Assembly: GCA_014523515.1 (NCBI GenBank)
Contig: JAATVJ010000363.1
Coordinates: forward strand, 1 to 16,672
Direction: 5' to 3'
Source of the DNA: Nitrososphaerales archaeon TH1177
GTDB taxonomy: Archaea > Thermoproteota > Nitrososphaeria > Nitrososphaerales > Nitrososphaeraceae
Length of the DNA stretch: 16,672 nt
The notes under the pieces: model-generated
What the model saw: the letters and a program-made list of their open reading frames with translations, nothing else
What the model was told of the DNA's origin: nothing
Databases searched by the model: none
Position numbers and translations under genes: made by a program
Part shown: positions 7,247 through 13,921 of the stretch, in pieces
Layout: the number at the start of each line of letters is the position of its first letter
How positions within the stretch are numbered: the first letter of the stretch is position 1

Positions 7247-7978
7247 ATGAGGATGGGCATGATTAAGCATTCACAAAAAAAACGAATAGTAATAAAATTG
7301 AGCGGAAGTATTTTTAGTCTTTCTGATAATAATGAACAAGATAATAACGACTATTACCATACCTTCAAACAATATAGTCATGTTTTAACTAATCTTACAA
7401 ATAATGTACAGCCTATAGTTATTACTGGCGGTGGCAGTATAGCAAGACTCTATATCAATTTTGCAAGAAAGTTAGGATTAGATGAAGCAAGTTTAGATTT
7501 ACTTGGTATATCTATATCTAGAATAAATGCAAAATTGCTTATTGCTTCATTGGGTAATTATGCTTATCCTGATGTTCCTCAGTCATTAGATGATGTAGGA
7601 AGATTTGTTGAAAGTAATAAAATAATTGTTTCAGGAGGGTTACATCCTGGACAGAGTACTAATGCAACCTCCGCTCTGATTGCAGAAAAAACAGGAGCAA
7701 GTGAATTTATCAATGCAACTGATGTCAATGGAATCTATGATTCTGATCCAAGGAAAAATAATAATGCACAACTGTTTGAGAAAATTGAAGTAAATAAATT
7801 ACTGCATATGCTATTAAAAGAAAGTTCAATGGCTGGTGAATATGATCTATTGGATATTGTAGCTTTAAAAGTAATAGAAAGATCTAAAATTAAAACAAAA
7901 GTAATTCTTTCTGATCCTACAAATATATCTAATGCCATACAAGGGCGAAATTATATAGGAACAGAATTAGTATTATGA
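7247..7978 (+). CDS. pyrH: Uridylate kinase (archaeal UMP kinase)
   Basis: A 243-residue amino-acid-kinase-fold enzyme that phosphorylates UMP to UDP in pyrimidine nucleotide synthesis. Visible landmarks: N-terminal phosphate loop IKLSGS at 16-21, ITGGGS at 59-64, GGLHPGQSTNATSA at 130-143 in the substrate site, NATDVNGIYDSDPR at 156-169 in the nucleotide-binding domain, and the C-terminal AGEYDLLDIVALKVIERSKI (196-215), characteristic of the archaeal UMP kinase subfamily. The phosphate loop reads KLSGS rather than the more usual archaeal K-x-GGS. Three in-frame ATGs (7247, 7253, 7259) are possible starts; a GAGG at 7248-7251 could act as ribosome binding site for 7259, which suits an internal gene of an operon better. 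It is the second gene after the HD phosphohydrolase. Confidence 0.92.
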   Translation: MRMGMIKHSQKKRIVIKLSGSIFSLSDNNEQDNNDYYHTFKQYSHVLTNLTNNVQPIVITGGGSIARLYINFARKLGLDEASLDLLGISISRINAKLLIASLGNYAYPDVPQSLDDVGRFVESNKIIVSGGLHPGQSTNATSALIAEKTGASEFINATDVNGIYDSDPRKNNNAQLFEKIEVNKLLHMLLKESSMAGEYDLLDIVALKVIERSKIKTKVILSDPTNISNAIQGRNYIGTELVL

Positions 7979-8034
7979 TTATACAATAATATACATTTAC
8001 AACCTGCTATTATTATCTATACATAGTAGTTGAA

Positions 8035-8358
8035 TCAAATTCCAGTCACTGTTTTGATTTCTCCTTCAAATTCTATAAAACCATCAAGAATCATTTTTTT
8101 TAAGGTTTTATTACCTTCTTCAATTGTCATGGATTTTGATTGCGCTTTTGCATAGCCGTCCTTATCACATATAAATAAAATCATTTCTTTGCCATTGTTC
8201 AAATTTCCAACTAACATTTCTTCTCCTACTGGCTCAAATCCAGAATTTCCTTTTTTGATTGTGTATGTTAACATCGAAAATCCTGTATACTCAAATAATT
8301 TCATCTGAGCTTTTCTGGACCTATCTTGTCCTAGGTGTGCAGCTTTATGATATTGCAT
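8035..8358 (-). CDS. Conserved-looking small protein of unknown function
   Basis: A 107-residue soluble protein that I do not recognise. It has no signal peptide, membrane segment or cysteine cluster; the only cysteine is C64. A basic N-terminus (HKAAHLGQDRSRKAQMK, residues 4-20) precedes a strand-rich middle (about 28-65, with LTYTIKKG and MILFICDKDGY) and a helix around 78-91. An internal ATG (residue 19) is an alternative start, but the TATA-like sequence at 8378-8388 is 26 bases from the ATG at 8358, which favours the longer form. It is divergent from tatA across a 184-base spacer with a strong inverted repeat, and its 3' end converges on pyrH (56-base gap). Confidence 0.7.
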   Translation of the reverse strand: MQYHKAAHLGQDRSRKAQMKLFEYTGFSMLTYTIKKGNSGFEPVGEEMLVGNLNNGKEMILFICDKDGYAKAQSKSMTIEEGNKTLKKMILDGFIEFEGEIKTVTGI

Positions 8359-8377
8359 TGGGAATACTATTGTATTG

Positions 8378-8388
8378 GTATATACGTA
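8378..8388 (-). promoter_or_regulatory. TATA-like box of the 8035-8358 gene
   Basis: ACGTATATACC on the minus strand, centred about 26 bases from the ATG at 8358. The left arm of the inverted repeat at 8386-8419 overlaps its upstream edge. Confidence 0.45.
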
Positions 8389-8419
8389 TTAATTTCTATC
8401 CCGTTTTTAGAATTAATAC
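8386..8419. repeat. Hyphenated inverted repeat in the divergent promoter region
   Basis: GTATTAATTTCTA (8386-8398) and TAGAATTAATAC (8408-8419) are inverted copies that differ by one unpaired base, separated by nine bases. The outer eight bases of each arm pair perfectly. It touches the minus-strand TATA element and lies 78 bases before that of tatA. Confidence 0.6.
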
Positions 8420-8496
8420 TTATTGTCAACAAATACATAACCATCCTTAAACAAAAATTTTTTTCTCTATTGATTTAACACTTAAATTGTTATTGG

Positions 8497-8504
8497 TTTA
8501 ATAT
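8497..8504 (+). promoter_or_regulatory. TATA-like box of tatA
   Basis: TTTAATAT, centred about 42 bases before the ATG at 8543; the predicted start site is near 8527. This lies after the TTG at 8519, which argues against that codon as the start. Confidence 0.45.
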
Positions 8505-8542
8505 AATCTAGAAAAAGTTTGATCATTTTAAATGGTTTTTTA

Positions 8543-8842
8543 ATGCAGATGCCATTTGGTTTTGAATGGTTATTTATTATAGTTATTATCGTTGTATTAT
8601 TTTTTGGAGTAAAAAAAATCCCTGAATTGGCAAAATCTTTCGGTAAGGCTACGGCAGAATTTGAAAAAGCAAAGATCCAAGCTAAACGAGATTTAGATAA
8701 ATATAAACAGGAAAATATTGATATTGAACGTGAAAAGCTTGAATCTATTGCAGAAACTTTAGGAATAGATTATACTAATAAAAATAATGAAGATTTAAAA
8801 AAATCTATCGAGAATGAAATTAATAAAAAGAAAGATAGATAA
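8543..8842 (+). CDS. tatA: Twin-arginine translocase subunit TatA
   Basis: A 99-residue protein with TatA layout: an N-terminal membrane helix (about 6-22), a conserved hinge with FFGVKKIPEL followed by AKSFGKA, an amphipathic helix, and a charged lysine/glutamate-rich tail. TatA oligomers form the pore-like part of the Tat pathway that TatC recruits. The frame opens with a TTG at 8519, but the promoter position and the usual short TatA N-terminus (MQMPFGFEW) favour ATG 8543; ATG 8549 is also possible. TatA/TatB subtypes cannot be told apart here; archaea usually have only TatA-type proteins. Its partner tatC lies 3.5 kb away on the opposite strand. Confidence 0.9.
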   Translation: MQMPFGFEWLFIIVIIVVLFFGVKKIPELAKSFGKATAEFEKAKIQAKRDLDKYKQENIDIEREKLESIAETLGIDYTNKNNEDLKKSIENEINKKKDR

Positions 8843-8877
8843 ATATTAGATGAAAATTTATTCTTTTCCTTAAACAA

Positions 8878-8886
8878 TTTATTATA
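8878..8886 (+). promoter_or_regulatory. TATA box of the PurP-family gene
   Basis: TTTATTATA, centred 25 bases before the ATG at 8907, so transcription would begin at the start codon itself. It is separate from tatA, whose stop is 64 bases before the ATG, with a T-rich stretch (8856-8869) between. Confidence 0.5.
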
Positions 8887-8906
8887 CCATTAAAATTTCA
8901 TTAATA

Positions 8907-10004
8907 ATGATTAATTCATCTCAAATTGTTGACATTATTAAAAATTATGACATTAAAAATATTAACATTGGAGTTTTGGGCAGTCATTCAGCTCTTGAAG
9001 TAATGGATGGAGCTGTCGATGAATCTATTAGGACTGTTTGTATCTGCCAAAAAGGTAGAGAAACACCTTACTTGAGATTTAAAAGATTATCTAATAATGT
9101 ATTGATTTTAGACAAGTTTATTGATATGATAAACCCAGAATTTCAAAAGAAATTGAGAAATCTAAATGTTTTAATGATATCTCATAGATCTTTTTCTGTC
9201 TACATTGGATATGATAATATAGAAAATAACTTTTTGATACCTATTTTTGGAAATAGACATCTTTTAAGAGCAGAAGAAAGAACAGCTCCCAAAAATCAGT
9301 ATTACTTATTAAGTAAATCTAAAATCAAGCATCCCCAATTACATAAACCTCAAGATATATCAGGACCATCTATTGTCAAAGTTCAGGAAGCAAAAAGAAA
9401 GTTAGAACGTGCTTTTTTCTTTGTTAATTCATATAATGATTATTTACAAAAAACAGAAACAAAAATAAAAAACGGATTAATTAGTAGGATAGATCTAGAA
9501 TCTGCAATAATTGAAGAATATATAATTGGTACTTATTTTAATTTTAACTTTTTTTATTCTCCCCTTAGAAATGATCTCGAATTCTTAGGAATAGAACGAA
9601 GATTACAGACAAATTTGAATGATTTTACAACATCTCTTACAGCAAAACAGCAATTAGAATTAGATATTGAATTACAAAATATAGAGATAGGTCATACACC
9701 TGCGAGCATTCGCGAATCAATGTTGGAAAAAGTATTCGAGTTGGGAGATAAATTTGTAAATACTGTAAACCAAGAATATCCTCCAGGATTAATAGGACCT
9801 TTTTCTCTTCAAAGCATTGTTACTAAGGATTTAGACATATATGTATATGATGTATCATTTCGTGTTCCTGGAAATCCAATTTTATCTACTACGAGTCCTT
9901 ATACAAAATATTATTATGGTACTACATTTGGAGTGGGAAGAAGAATTGCTATGGAAATAAAAGAAGCTATTTCAAGCGATAGAATTAAAGATATTGTCAC
10001 ATAG
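8907..10004 (+). CDS. purP: PurP-family ATP-grasp protein (FAICAR synthetase or paralogue)
   Basis: A 365-residue protein of the archaeal PurP family, which makes FAICAR from AICAR, formate and ATP late in purine synthesis; length equals the family norm (~360). Diagnostic words are GSHSALEVMDGAVDE (25-39), KGRETPYLRF (49-58), IFGNRHLLRAEER (113-125), EEYIIGTYFNFNFFYSP (203-219), AKQQLELDI (246-254), ESMLEKVFELGDKFV (270-284), GLIGPFSLQ (294-302) and SPYTKYYYG with GRRIAMEI (330-351). Two expected features differ. The stretch after IVKVQEAK (156-163) reads RKLERAFFF instead of the glycine-rich GG-K/R-GYF nucleotide loop, and the segment normally like FEISARI reads YDVSFRV (314-320), with Asp for the presumed metal-binding Glu. 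It may therefore be a divergent PurP paralogue rather than the housekeeping enzyme. Family assignment is firm; function is less so. Confidence 0.85.
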   Translation: MINSSQIVDIIKNYDIKNINIGVLGSHSALEVMDGAVDESIRTVCICQKGRETPYLRFKRLSNNVLILDKFIDMINPEFQKKLRNLNVLMISHRSFSVYIGYDNIENNFLIPIFGNRHLLRAEERTAPKNQYYLLSKSKIKHPQLHKPQDISGPSIVKVQEAKRKLERAFFFVNSYNDYLQKTETKIKNGLISRIDLESAIIEEYIIGTYFNFNFFYSPLRNDLEFLGIERRLQTNLNDFTTSLTAKQQLELDIELQNIEIGHTPASIRESMLEKVFELGDKFVNTVNQEYPPGLIGPFSLQSIVTKDLDIYVYDVSFRVPGNPILSTTSPYTKYYYGTTFGVGRRIAMEIKEAISSDRIKDIVT

Positions 10005-10024
10005 ATAATTTTAAACTTAATTAT

Positions 10025-10723
10025 TTATAAAATATCTTTAATAATGATAGGAATCTCATCTAATTTCTTGACAGTGTATGTAGGAATTTCATATTTGTTT
10101 ATAGGAGATTGTAAATTAAAAATAGAATCTATTATTCTTATCGTCTTCATTCCTATTTTATTTGCAGGAAAAATATCAACATCCAAACGATCCCCAATCA
10201 TTAGACATTTAGAAACAGGAAATCCTGACCATTCTATTGCATTAAGAAATAGTTTCTCATCCGGTTTGTTCATTTTTATTTTCGAAGGAATAAAGATTCT
10301 CCTAAATAGTGAAAGTAAATTTGCTTTTATTAATGGTTCTAATGCCTCTTCTGTTTGATTCGAAATTATTCCAAGCTCACAATAGTTTGATAATGTTTCT
10401 ATAACTTTTTTTGCCCCATTATTAAGACAAAATAATTCCCTTTTTCCATAAGAAATAAAAGGATTGATTTTTTTTATAATAATTTTATCATAACCTTTAG
10501 GAAGAATAAGTCTTGTAATATTAGTAATTAATTCTTCTAATCCTCCGTTTCCAATCATCCTATTTTTTATAATATTATTTCTTAATGTAATATAATTTCT
10601 CCAATCTATTCTGCCACCAAATCCATTAATTAATTCTAAAAGCTTTTGATCGAAAAAATTTATAAACTTCGATTCATCTAGCAATGTTTGTCCCAAATCA
10701 AAAAATAAAAATAGTTTTTTCAT
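10025..10723 (-). CDS. HAD-superfamily hydrolase with altered motif I
   Basis: A 232-residue HAD protein with a helical cap (about 19-95, counting from the ATG) and Rossmann-like core. Motif I is FDLGQTL: the nucleophile Asp is present (residue 9 from the ATG), but the second Asp, general acid/base in phosphatases, is Gly (residue 11). Motif II ISNQT, motif III lysine in NKPDEKLF and motif IV IGDRLDVD are intact. The arrangement is of the haloacid dehalogenase/phosphoglycolate phosphatase subgroup. A non-Asp at this position occurs in dehalogenases and phosphonatases, so the reaction may not be ordinary phosphate-ester hydrolysis. A TTG one codon upstream (10726) is also in frame; ATG 10723 with a TATA box 25 bases away is preferred. 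It converges on the PurP-family gene with only a 20-base gap. Confidence 0.85.
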   Translation of the reverse strand: MKKLFLFFDLGQTLLDESKFINFFDQKLLELINGFGGRIDWRNYITLRNNIIKNRMIGNGGLEELITNITRLILPKGYDKIIIKKINPFISYGKRELFCLNNGAKKVIETLSNYCELGIISNQTEEALEPLIKANLLSLFRRIFIPSKIKMNKPDEKLFLNAIEWSGFPVSKCLMIGDRLDVDIFPANKIGMKTIRIIDSIFNLQSPINKYEIPTYTVKKLDEIPIIIKDIL

Positions 10724-10740
10724 CAAAATGTTTGTTAAGA

Positions 10741-10754
10741 ATTATATTTTATAT
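10741..10754 (-). promoter_or_regulatory. TATA box of the HAD gene
   Basis: ATATAAAATATAAT on the minus strand, centred about 25 bases from the ATG at 10723, pointing to a leaderless mRNA. Confidence 0.5.
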
Positions 10755-11026
10755 AATAGTTTAGATTTATAAATAATCTATAATATTTACAAATTATTGG
10801 TTAAATCAAATAATAATTACAATTGTAAATTTATTAAGAAAAATTCATTTTTATATTCGATGAGATAAAAACTATTAATTCTCATTATTTGTGATTTTCT
10901 TTAATATTCTATTGGTTTTAATTTATTATTCAATACTAGTTTTTTTAATTAATCATTTCAAATGGCTAAAAATGTATAGAAAAGATATCTATAGAAAGAT
11001 TTTATCAAAATATTATTAAACGCAAA
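10755..11026. other. AT-rich divergent intergenic region
   Basis: The spacer between the divergent HAD and phosphodiesterase genes (334 bases from start codon to start codon) has no plausible gene. It contains the perfect palindrome TTACAATTGTAA (10817-10828) and a direct repeat TATAGAAAAGAT / TATAGAAAGAT (10975-10986 and 10990-11000) shortly before the phosphodiesterase promoter. No RNA gene is apparent. Confidence 0.55.
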
Positions 11027-11036
11027 AAATAAAATA
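11027..11036 (+). promoter_or_regulatory. TATA-like box of the phosphodiesterase gene
   Basis: AAATAAAATA, centred 26-27 bases before the ATG at 11058. The upstream in-frame TTG at 11037 adjoins the box and would lie upstream of the predicted transcript start. Confidence 0.45.
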
Positions 11037-11057
11037 TTGTATTACGTTTTTATTACA

Positions 11058-11582
11058 ATGATAATTGGAGTTATATCAGATTCTCATGATGATATAATTA
11101 ATGTGAAACAAGCAATAAAAATTTTTAATGAATACAAAGTGGATTATGTCATTCATGCAGGAGATTATATTTATCCTGGTATTGTTCTAGAATTTAAAAA
11201 TCTTAATAAAAATATAAAGTTTGTTGGCGTTCTTGGTAATAACGATGGAGAAAAAATTGGCCTTGTGAAAAGTTTTATTTCAATTGCAGGGGATTTAAAA
11301 GGAGATTTTGGAGAGCTTAATTTAGATAATGAAATATTTGGAATATATCATGGAACAAACGAAGATTTAAAAAGATCATTAATTCTTGCTAATTATTATG
11401 ATATTTTAATATGCGGACATACACATAAAAAAGATAATAGAAAAATCAATAAAACACAAATACTTAATCCTGGCAGTGCTCATAGAAATTTACAAAATGA
11501 TGAATCAAACAAGATGGCATCTATTATAATATATTATACTGGATTAAAAAAATATGAATATATTGAATTAAATAAATTATAA
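11058..11582 (+). CDS. Calcineurin-like phosphodiesterase, MJ0936/YfcE type
   Basis: A 174-residue metallophosphoesterase with the full set of binuclear metal motifs: SDSHDD with D8 and H10, HAGD with D36, GNND at 60-63, YHG with H98, and GHTH with H121 and H123, followed by NPGS (137-140). Small single-domain members of this type hydrolyse phosphodiesters such as model compounds or 2',3'-cyclic nucleotides, and the physiological substrate is usually unknown. Start ATG 11058 gives the typical MIIGVISDSH N-terminus; an in-frame TTG at 11037 would add seven residues but sits at the promoter. Single gene, converging on the unknown gene at 11788. Confidence 0.9.
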   Translation: MIIGVISDSHDDIINVKQAIKIFNEYKVDYVIHAGDYIYPGIVLEFKNLNKNIKFVGVLGNNDGEKIGLVKSFISIAGDLKGDFGELNLDNEIFGIYHGTNEDLKRSLILANYYDILICGHTHKKDNRKINKTQILNPGSAHRNLQNDESNKMASIIIYYTGLKKYEYIELNKL

Positions 11583-11620
11583 AAGGAAAGTTATTGGAAA
11601 TATTCTAAAATATATTGACT

Positions 11621-11635
11621 ACTATTATTAATAGT
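11621..11635. repeat. Short inverted repeat between convergent genes
   Basis: ACTATTA-T-TAATAGT is a perfect 7-bp inverted repeat around one base, 39 bases after the phosphodiesterase stop codon. It may contribute to transcript ends in this convergent spacer, but it lacks an adjacent long T run. Confidence 0.35.
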
Positions 11636-11787
11636 AATATTATTAAAATATTAATACATTTATTTCATAAAGGATTGGTTCTAAATGACAATGTATTAAG
11701 TTTATTATACTTATTCATGTTACTGGATATTAACTCATAATAAAATGAATCAGAATATTATACAACATTAATGATTTTTAACTCAAA

Positions 11788-12282
11788 TCATAATAATTCA
11801 TCCATATGTAACTGATCAAGCATCGGTGTAATTTCTCTTATAATTATTTTTTCATCTAATGCTATTTCTTTATTTATTTCAAATAAAACTGTCAAAAGAT
11901 TTCTATCTTCTCTCGATGTACAAATTAAACTCTTAGACAAATTAAATTTATTTTTATTGTCTTCAATCCATTTTTTCCACGTGATAGCTCTCTGAATACT
12001 GTTTTGTAAATTGGAAATTGTTTCATTTATAGTCAAATAATCAATATCCAAAAGATTTAATTTTAAAAATGGAATCATTAAATGACCGCCATATATTTTT
12101 TCCTTTTTTTCATTCATTTTCACCATTATTTCTTCTTCTTCAAATTCGTTTTTTCCTCTTATGTTATATAACGGGTAAAAATAACCTGCTAGATTATCAT
12201 CCCAATCATAAATTTTATAAATAGTATCATCATATTCACATTTCCAATTTCTTTTTATTTTTTTTCTAAACAATTGATGCAT
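11788..12282 (-). CDS. Protein of unknown function (164 residues)
   Basis: I do not recognise this protein. It is soluble and rich in Lys, Glu and Asn, with no signal peptide, membrane segment or cysteine motif. The N-terminal half carries short aromatic, strand-like segments (YKIYDWDDNLAGYFYPLYN at 22-40), then an acidic patch EFEEEE (46-51). The second half looks helical and amphipathic (about 82-113). The C-terminus has a likely helix-turn segment ending in MDELL. Start ATG 12282 has ATAAATTTTT on the minus strand (12303-12312) 26 bases upstream. It converges on the phosphodiesterase gene and is divergent from the secreted-protein gene, so the neighbours do not suggest a role. Confidence 0.7.
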   Translation of the reverse strand: MHQLFRKKIKRNWKCEYDDTIYKIYDWDDNLAGYFYPLYNIRGKNEFEEEEIMVKMNEKKEKIYGGHLMIPFLKLNLLDIDYLTINETISNLQNSIQRAITWKKWIEDNKNKFNLSKSLICTSREDRNLLTVLFEINKEIALDEKIIIREITPMLDQLHMDELL

Positions 12283-12302
12283 TGGTATTTGTTTTATAAT
12301 AG

Positions 12303-12312
12303 AAAAATTTAT
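12303..12312 (-). promoter_or_regulatory. TATA-like box of the 11788-12282 gene
   Basis: ATAAATTTTT on the minus strand, centred about 25 bases from the ATG at 12282. Confidence 0.35.
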
Positions 12313-12318
12313 CTATTA

Positions 12319-12349
12319 AATTATAACTTCTTATTTCAAAGTTGTAATT
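12319..12349. repeat. Inverted repeat between divergent genes
   Basis: AATTATAACTT (12319-12329) and AAGTTGTAATT (12339-12349) pair over 11 positions with one G-T wobble, separated by nine bases. It lies directly upstream of the minus-strand TATA-like element of the 11788-12282 gene, within the 222-base divergent spacer. Confidence 0.5.
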
Positions 12350-12470
12350 ATAGAATATTGCTCTATTTTTGCGTTGATTAAAAGATTTATTATTTGCTCG
12401 TAATAAATTGTTTTTTACAAATTACCGATAGCATAAGAATTTACAAAAGAGAATCTTAAATTTGAGTGAA

Positions 12471-12480
12471 TTATATAAAT
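12471..12480 (+). promoter_or_regulatory. TATA box of the secreted-protein gene
   Basis: TTATATAAAT, centred 29-30 bases before the ATG at 12505. It lies inside the longer frame that opens at GTG 12466 and so argues for the downstream ATG. Confidence 0.5.
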
Positions 12481-12504
12481 AGACGATGTTTATTTATTAT
12501 AACT

Positions 12505-12909
12505 ATGAATAATGGTTACCATTTTTCAATAATCTCTTCAATATTAGGTATCTTGGTTTTATCATTTTTTTCTTTAATTGATATCTATCCCCAAAATTCT
12601 GAAATAAGTGCAATAGTTAAATTAGTTAATGGTGATAAATTTATTGGACAAATTTGGGATATTAATGCACAATTAAAAGATAAATCTTCAAGTTCTGAAA
12701 TTTCCAAAGATCAAACTACTTTTAAAGTTAATCAAAACCAAACAATTCAAATGATACTTCCTTTATCTAATTCTACGCAAGATTTAAACAGATATTCTAT
12801 ATTTGTAGATGCCTCATCTACGATAGATGATGTAGATGTTTTTGGTACAATAGATTCGCTTACAAACGACAATAATCAAGTTACACTAAATCTTAATAAT
12901 GCACGTTAA
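12505..12909 (+). CDS. Small secreted or membrane-anchored protein of unknown function
   Basis: A 134-residue protein with an N-terminal hydrophobic segment (about residues 8-27) preceded by MNNGYH, followed by a polar Ser/Asn/Asp-rich domain with no cysteines. The segment is either a signal peptide or a single membrane anchor; I see no lipobox or twin-arginine motif, so Sec export is more likely than Tat. The mature part starts with a short strand-rich segment (AIVKLVNGDKFIGQIWDI, about 36-53) resembling a small beta domain. The frame also has a GTG at 12466, but the TATA box at 12471-12480 makes ATG 12505 the better start. A T-rich tract follows the stop codon. Function unknown. Confidence 0.75.
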   Translation: MNNGYHFSIISSILGILVLSFFSLIDIYPQNSEISAIVKLVNGDKFIGQIWDINAQLKDKSSSSEISKDQTTFKVNQNQTIQMILPLSNSTQDLNRYSIFVDASSTIDDVDVFGTIDSLTNDNNQVTLNLNNAR

Positions 12910-12916
12910 TATAATT

Positions 12917-12940
12917 TATTAATTCTTATTTTTATTTATA
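12917..12940 (+). terminator. T-rich terminator after the secreted-protein gene
   Basis: TTATTAATTCTTATTTTTAT lies 8-30 bases after the stop codon, before the converging glycosylase gene. This is the usual form of an archaeal intrinsic terminator. Confidence 0.4.
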
Positions 12941-12945
12941 CTGAA

Positions 12946-13878
12946 TTACCAGGTTCTTTTGTTAGATTCCCTAATATGATAATATAGATATTGTTGTACA
13001 TAACCTGAATATTTTCCAAAATAATCATTTATCTTATTATGAATTAATTTATATTTATTTTCTGGTACCTTAATGCTTTTTATTAAGCTATTATCTTTAA
13101 ACATCCATCCATAATATTGAAATAATGCCCGATAGACCCAAATATCTATTGGAAATGCCTCTGTTTTTTCTAAAGAAAATAAAAGAATACAATCTGCAAT
13201 TTTATTACCTATGCCAAAAAGTTTAGTTAATTCTGTTTTTGCTTCAAGATACTTCATATCTTTTAAAGAGTTTAGATCAAGATTATTTTTTATATGATTT
13301 GAAATTGATTTAACAAATTTAGATCTATATCCTAATCCACATCCAATTAATTCTTCAATAGAAGCTTCACTTAATTCGTTTACATTAGGAAATAAATTAA
13401 AATTTATATTATTGTATATTACTCTTTTACCAAATTTTTTTGTTATATTTTTAAGCATGTATCTTATTCTTTTTATATTTGTGTTGCTTGCGCAAACAAA
13501 AGAAATAATACATTGAAAAGGATCTTGCCGTATTAATCTTAGACCTTTATATTTCTTATAAATATTTAAAATACTTGGATCTTTGGATAATGTTTTGTTG
13601 ATTAACTCTTGATTATCATATAATCTGAAAAAATGATAATTCCAATTTTTGTACTCTGGAAATGCATTGTAATCTATATCAATATTCTCTAATTCTGAAA
13701 GAAATTTTTTATTTTCACTTAATTTGTATCTTTCTTTGCCCGTGATTGTTATTTTTAATATATAATTTCCATCTATTCCGTACCAGGAATTATTATGATT
13801 TTCCCAAAGAAAAACTTGTCCACTGTTAATAGTTCTTATTGGATCTAAAGGGATAGGATTTATTTTGTTATAATTCAT
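12946..13878 (-). CDS. ogg: 8-oxoguanine DNA glycosylase/AP lyase, OGG1 type
   Basis: A 310-residue base-excision repair enzyme of the OGG1 branch of the helix-hairpin-helix superfamily; it removes 8-oxoguanine and cuts at the abasic site. The N-terminal OGG1-specific domain is present, with SGQVFLW at 19-25 (compare SGQ-x-F-x-W in eukaryotic OGG1). The HhH motif is LFGIGNKIADC (220-230) with catalytic K226, followed by AFPIDIWVYR (241-250) with catalytic D245. IRQDPFQCIISFVCASN (116-132) matches the conserved segment before the helical bundle, including the Asn of the lesion pocket. Start ATG 13878 is clear; the upstream promoter is weak. Likely a protector against oxidative damage. Converges on the secreted-protein gene. 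Confidence 0.9.
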   Translation of the reverse strand: MNYNKINPIPLDPIRTINSGQVFLWENHNNSWYGIDGNYILKITITGKERYKLSENKKFLSELENIDIDYNAFPEYKNWNYHFFRLYDNQELINKTLSKDPSILNIYKKYKGLRLIRQDPFQCIISFVCASNTNIKRIRYMLKNITKKFGKRVIYNNINFNLFPNVNELSEASIEELIGCGLGYRSKFVKSISNHIKNNLDLNSLKDMKYLEAKTELTKLFGIGNKIADCILLFSLEKTEAFPIDIWVYRALFQYYGWMFKDNSLIKSIKVPENKYKLIHNKINDYFGKYSGYVQQYLYYHIRESNKRTW

Positions 13879-13921
13879 GGTCTTTTAATATGAGTTAGTA
13901 TTGTAATAAGGATCTTAAATT

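Noticed and set aside
7735..7938. Minus-strand frame inside the UMP kinase gene
   Set aside because: It is antisense to a well-conserved enzyme core, with no promoter or family resemblance.
8519..8842. TTG at 8519 as tatA start
   Set aside because: It lies only 18 bases after the TATA-like centre, upstream of the predicted transcript start; ATG 8543 gives the normal TatA N-terminus.
8907..10004. NurA-type nuclease
   Set aside because: First considered because of the archaeal context, but GSHSAL, FGNRHLLRAEER, SPYTKYYYG and GRRIAMEI identify the PurP family.
12466..12504. N-terminal extension of the secreted protein from GTG 12466
   Set aside because: The extension overlaps the TATA box and would put extra residues before the hydrophobic segment; ATG 12505 fits better.
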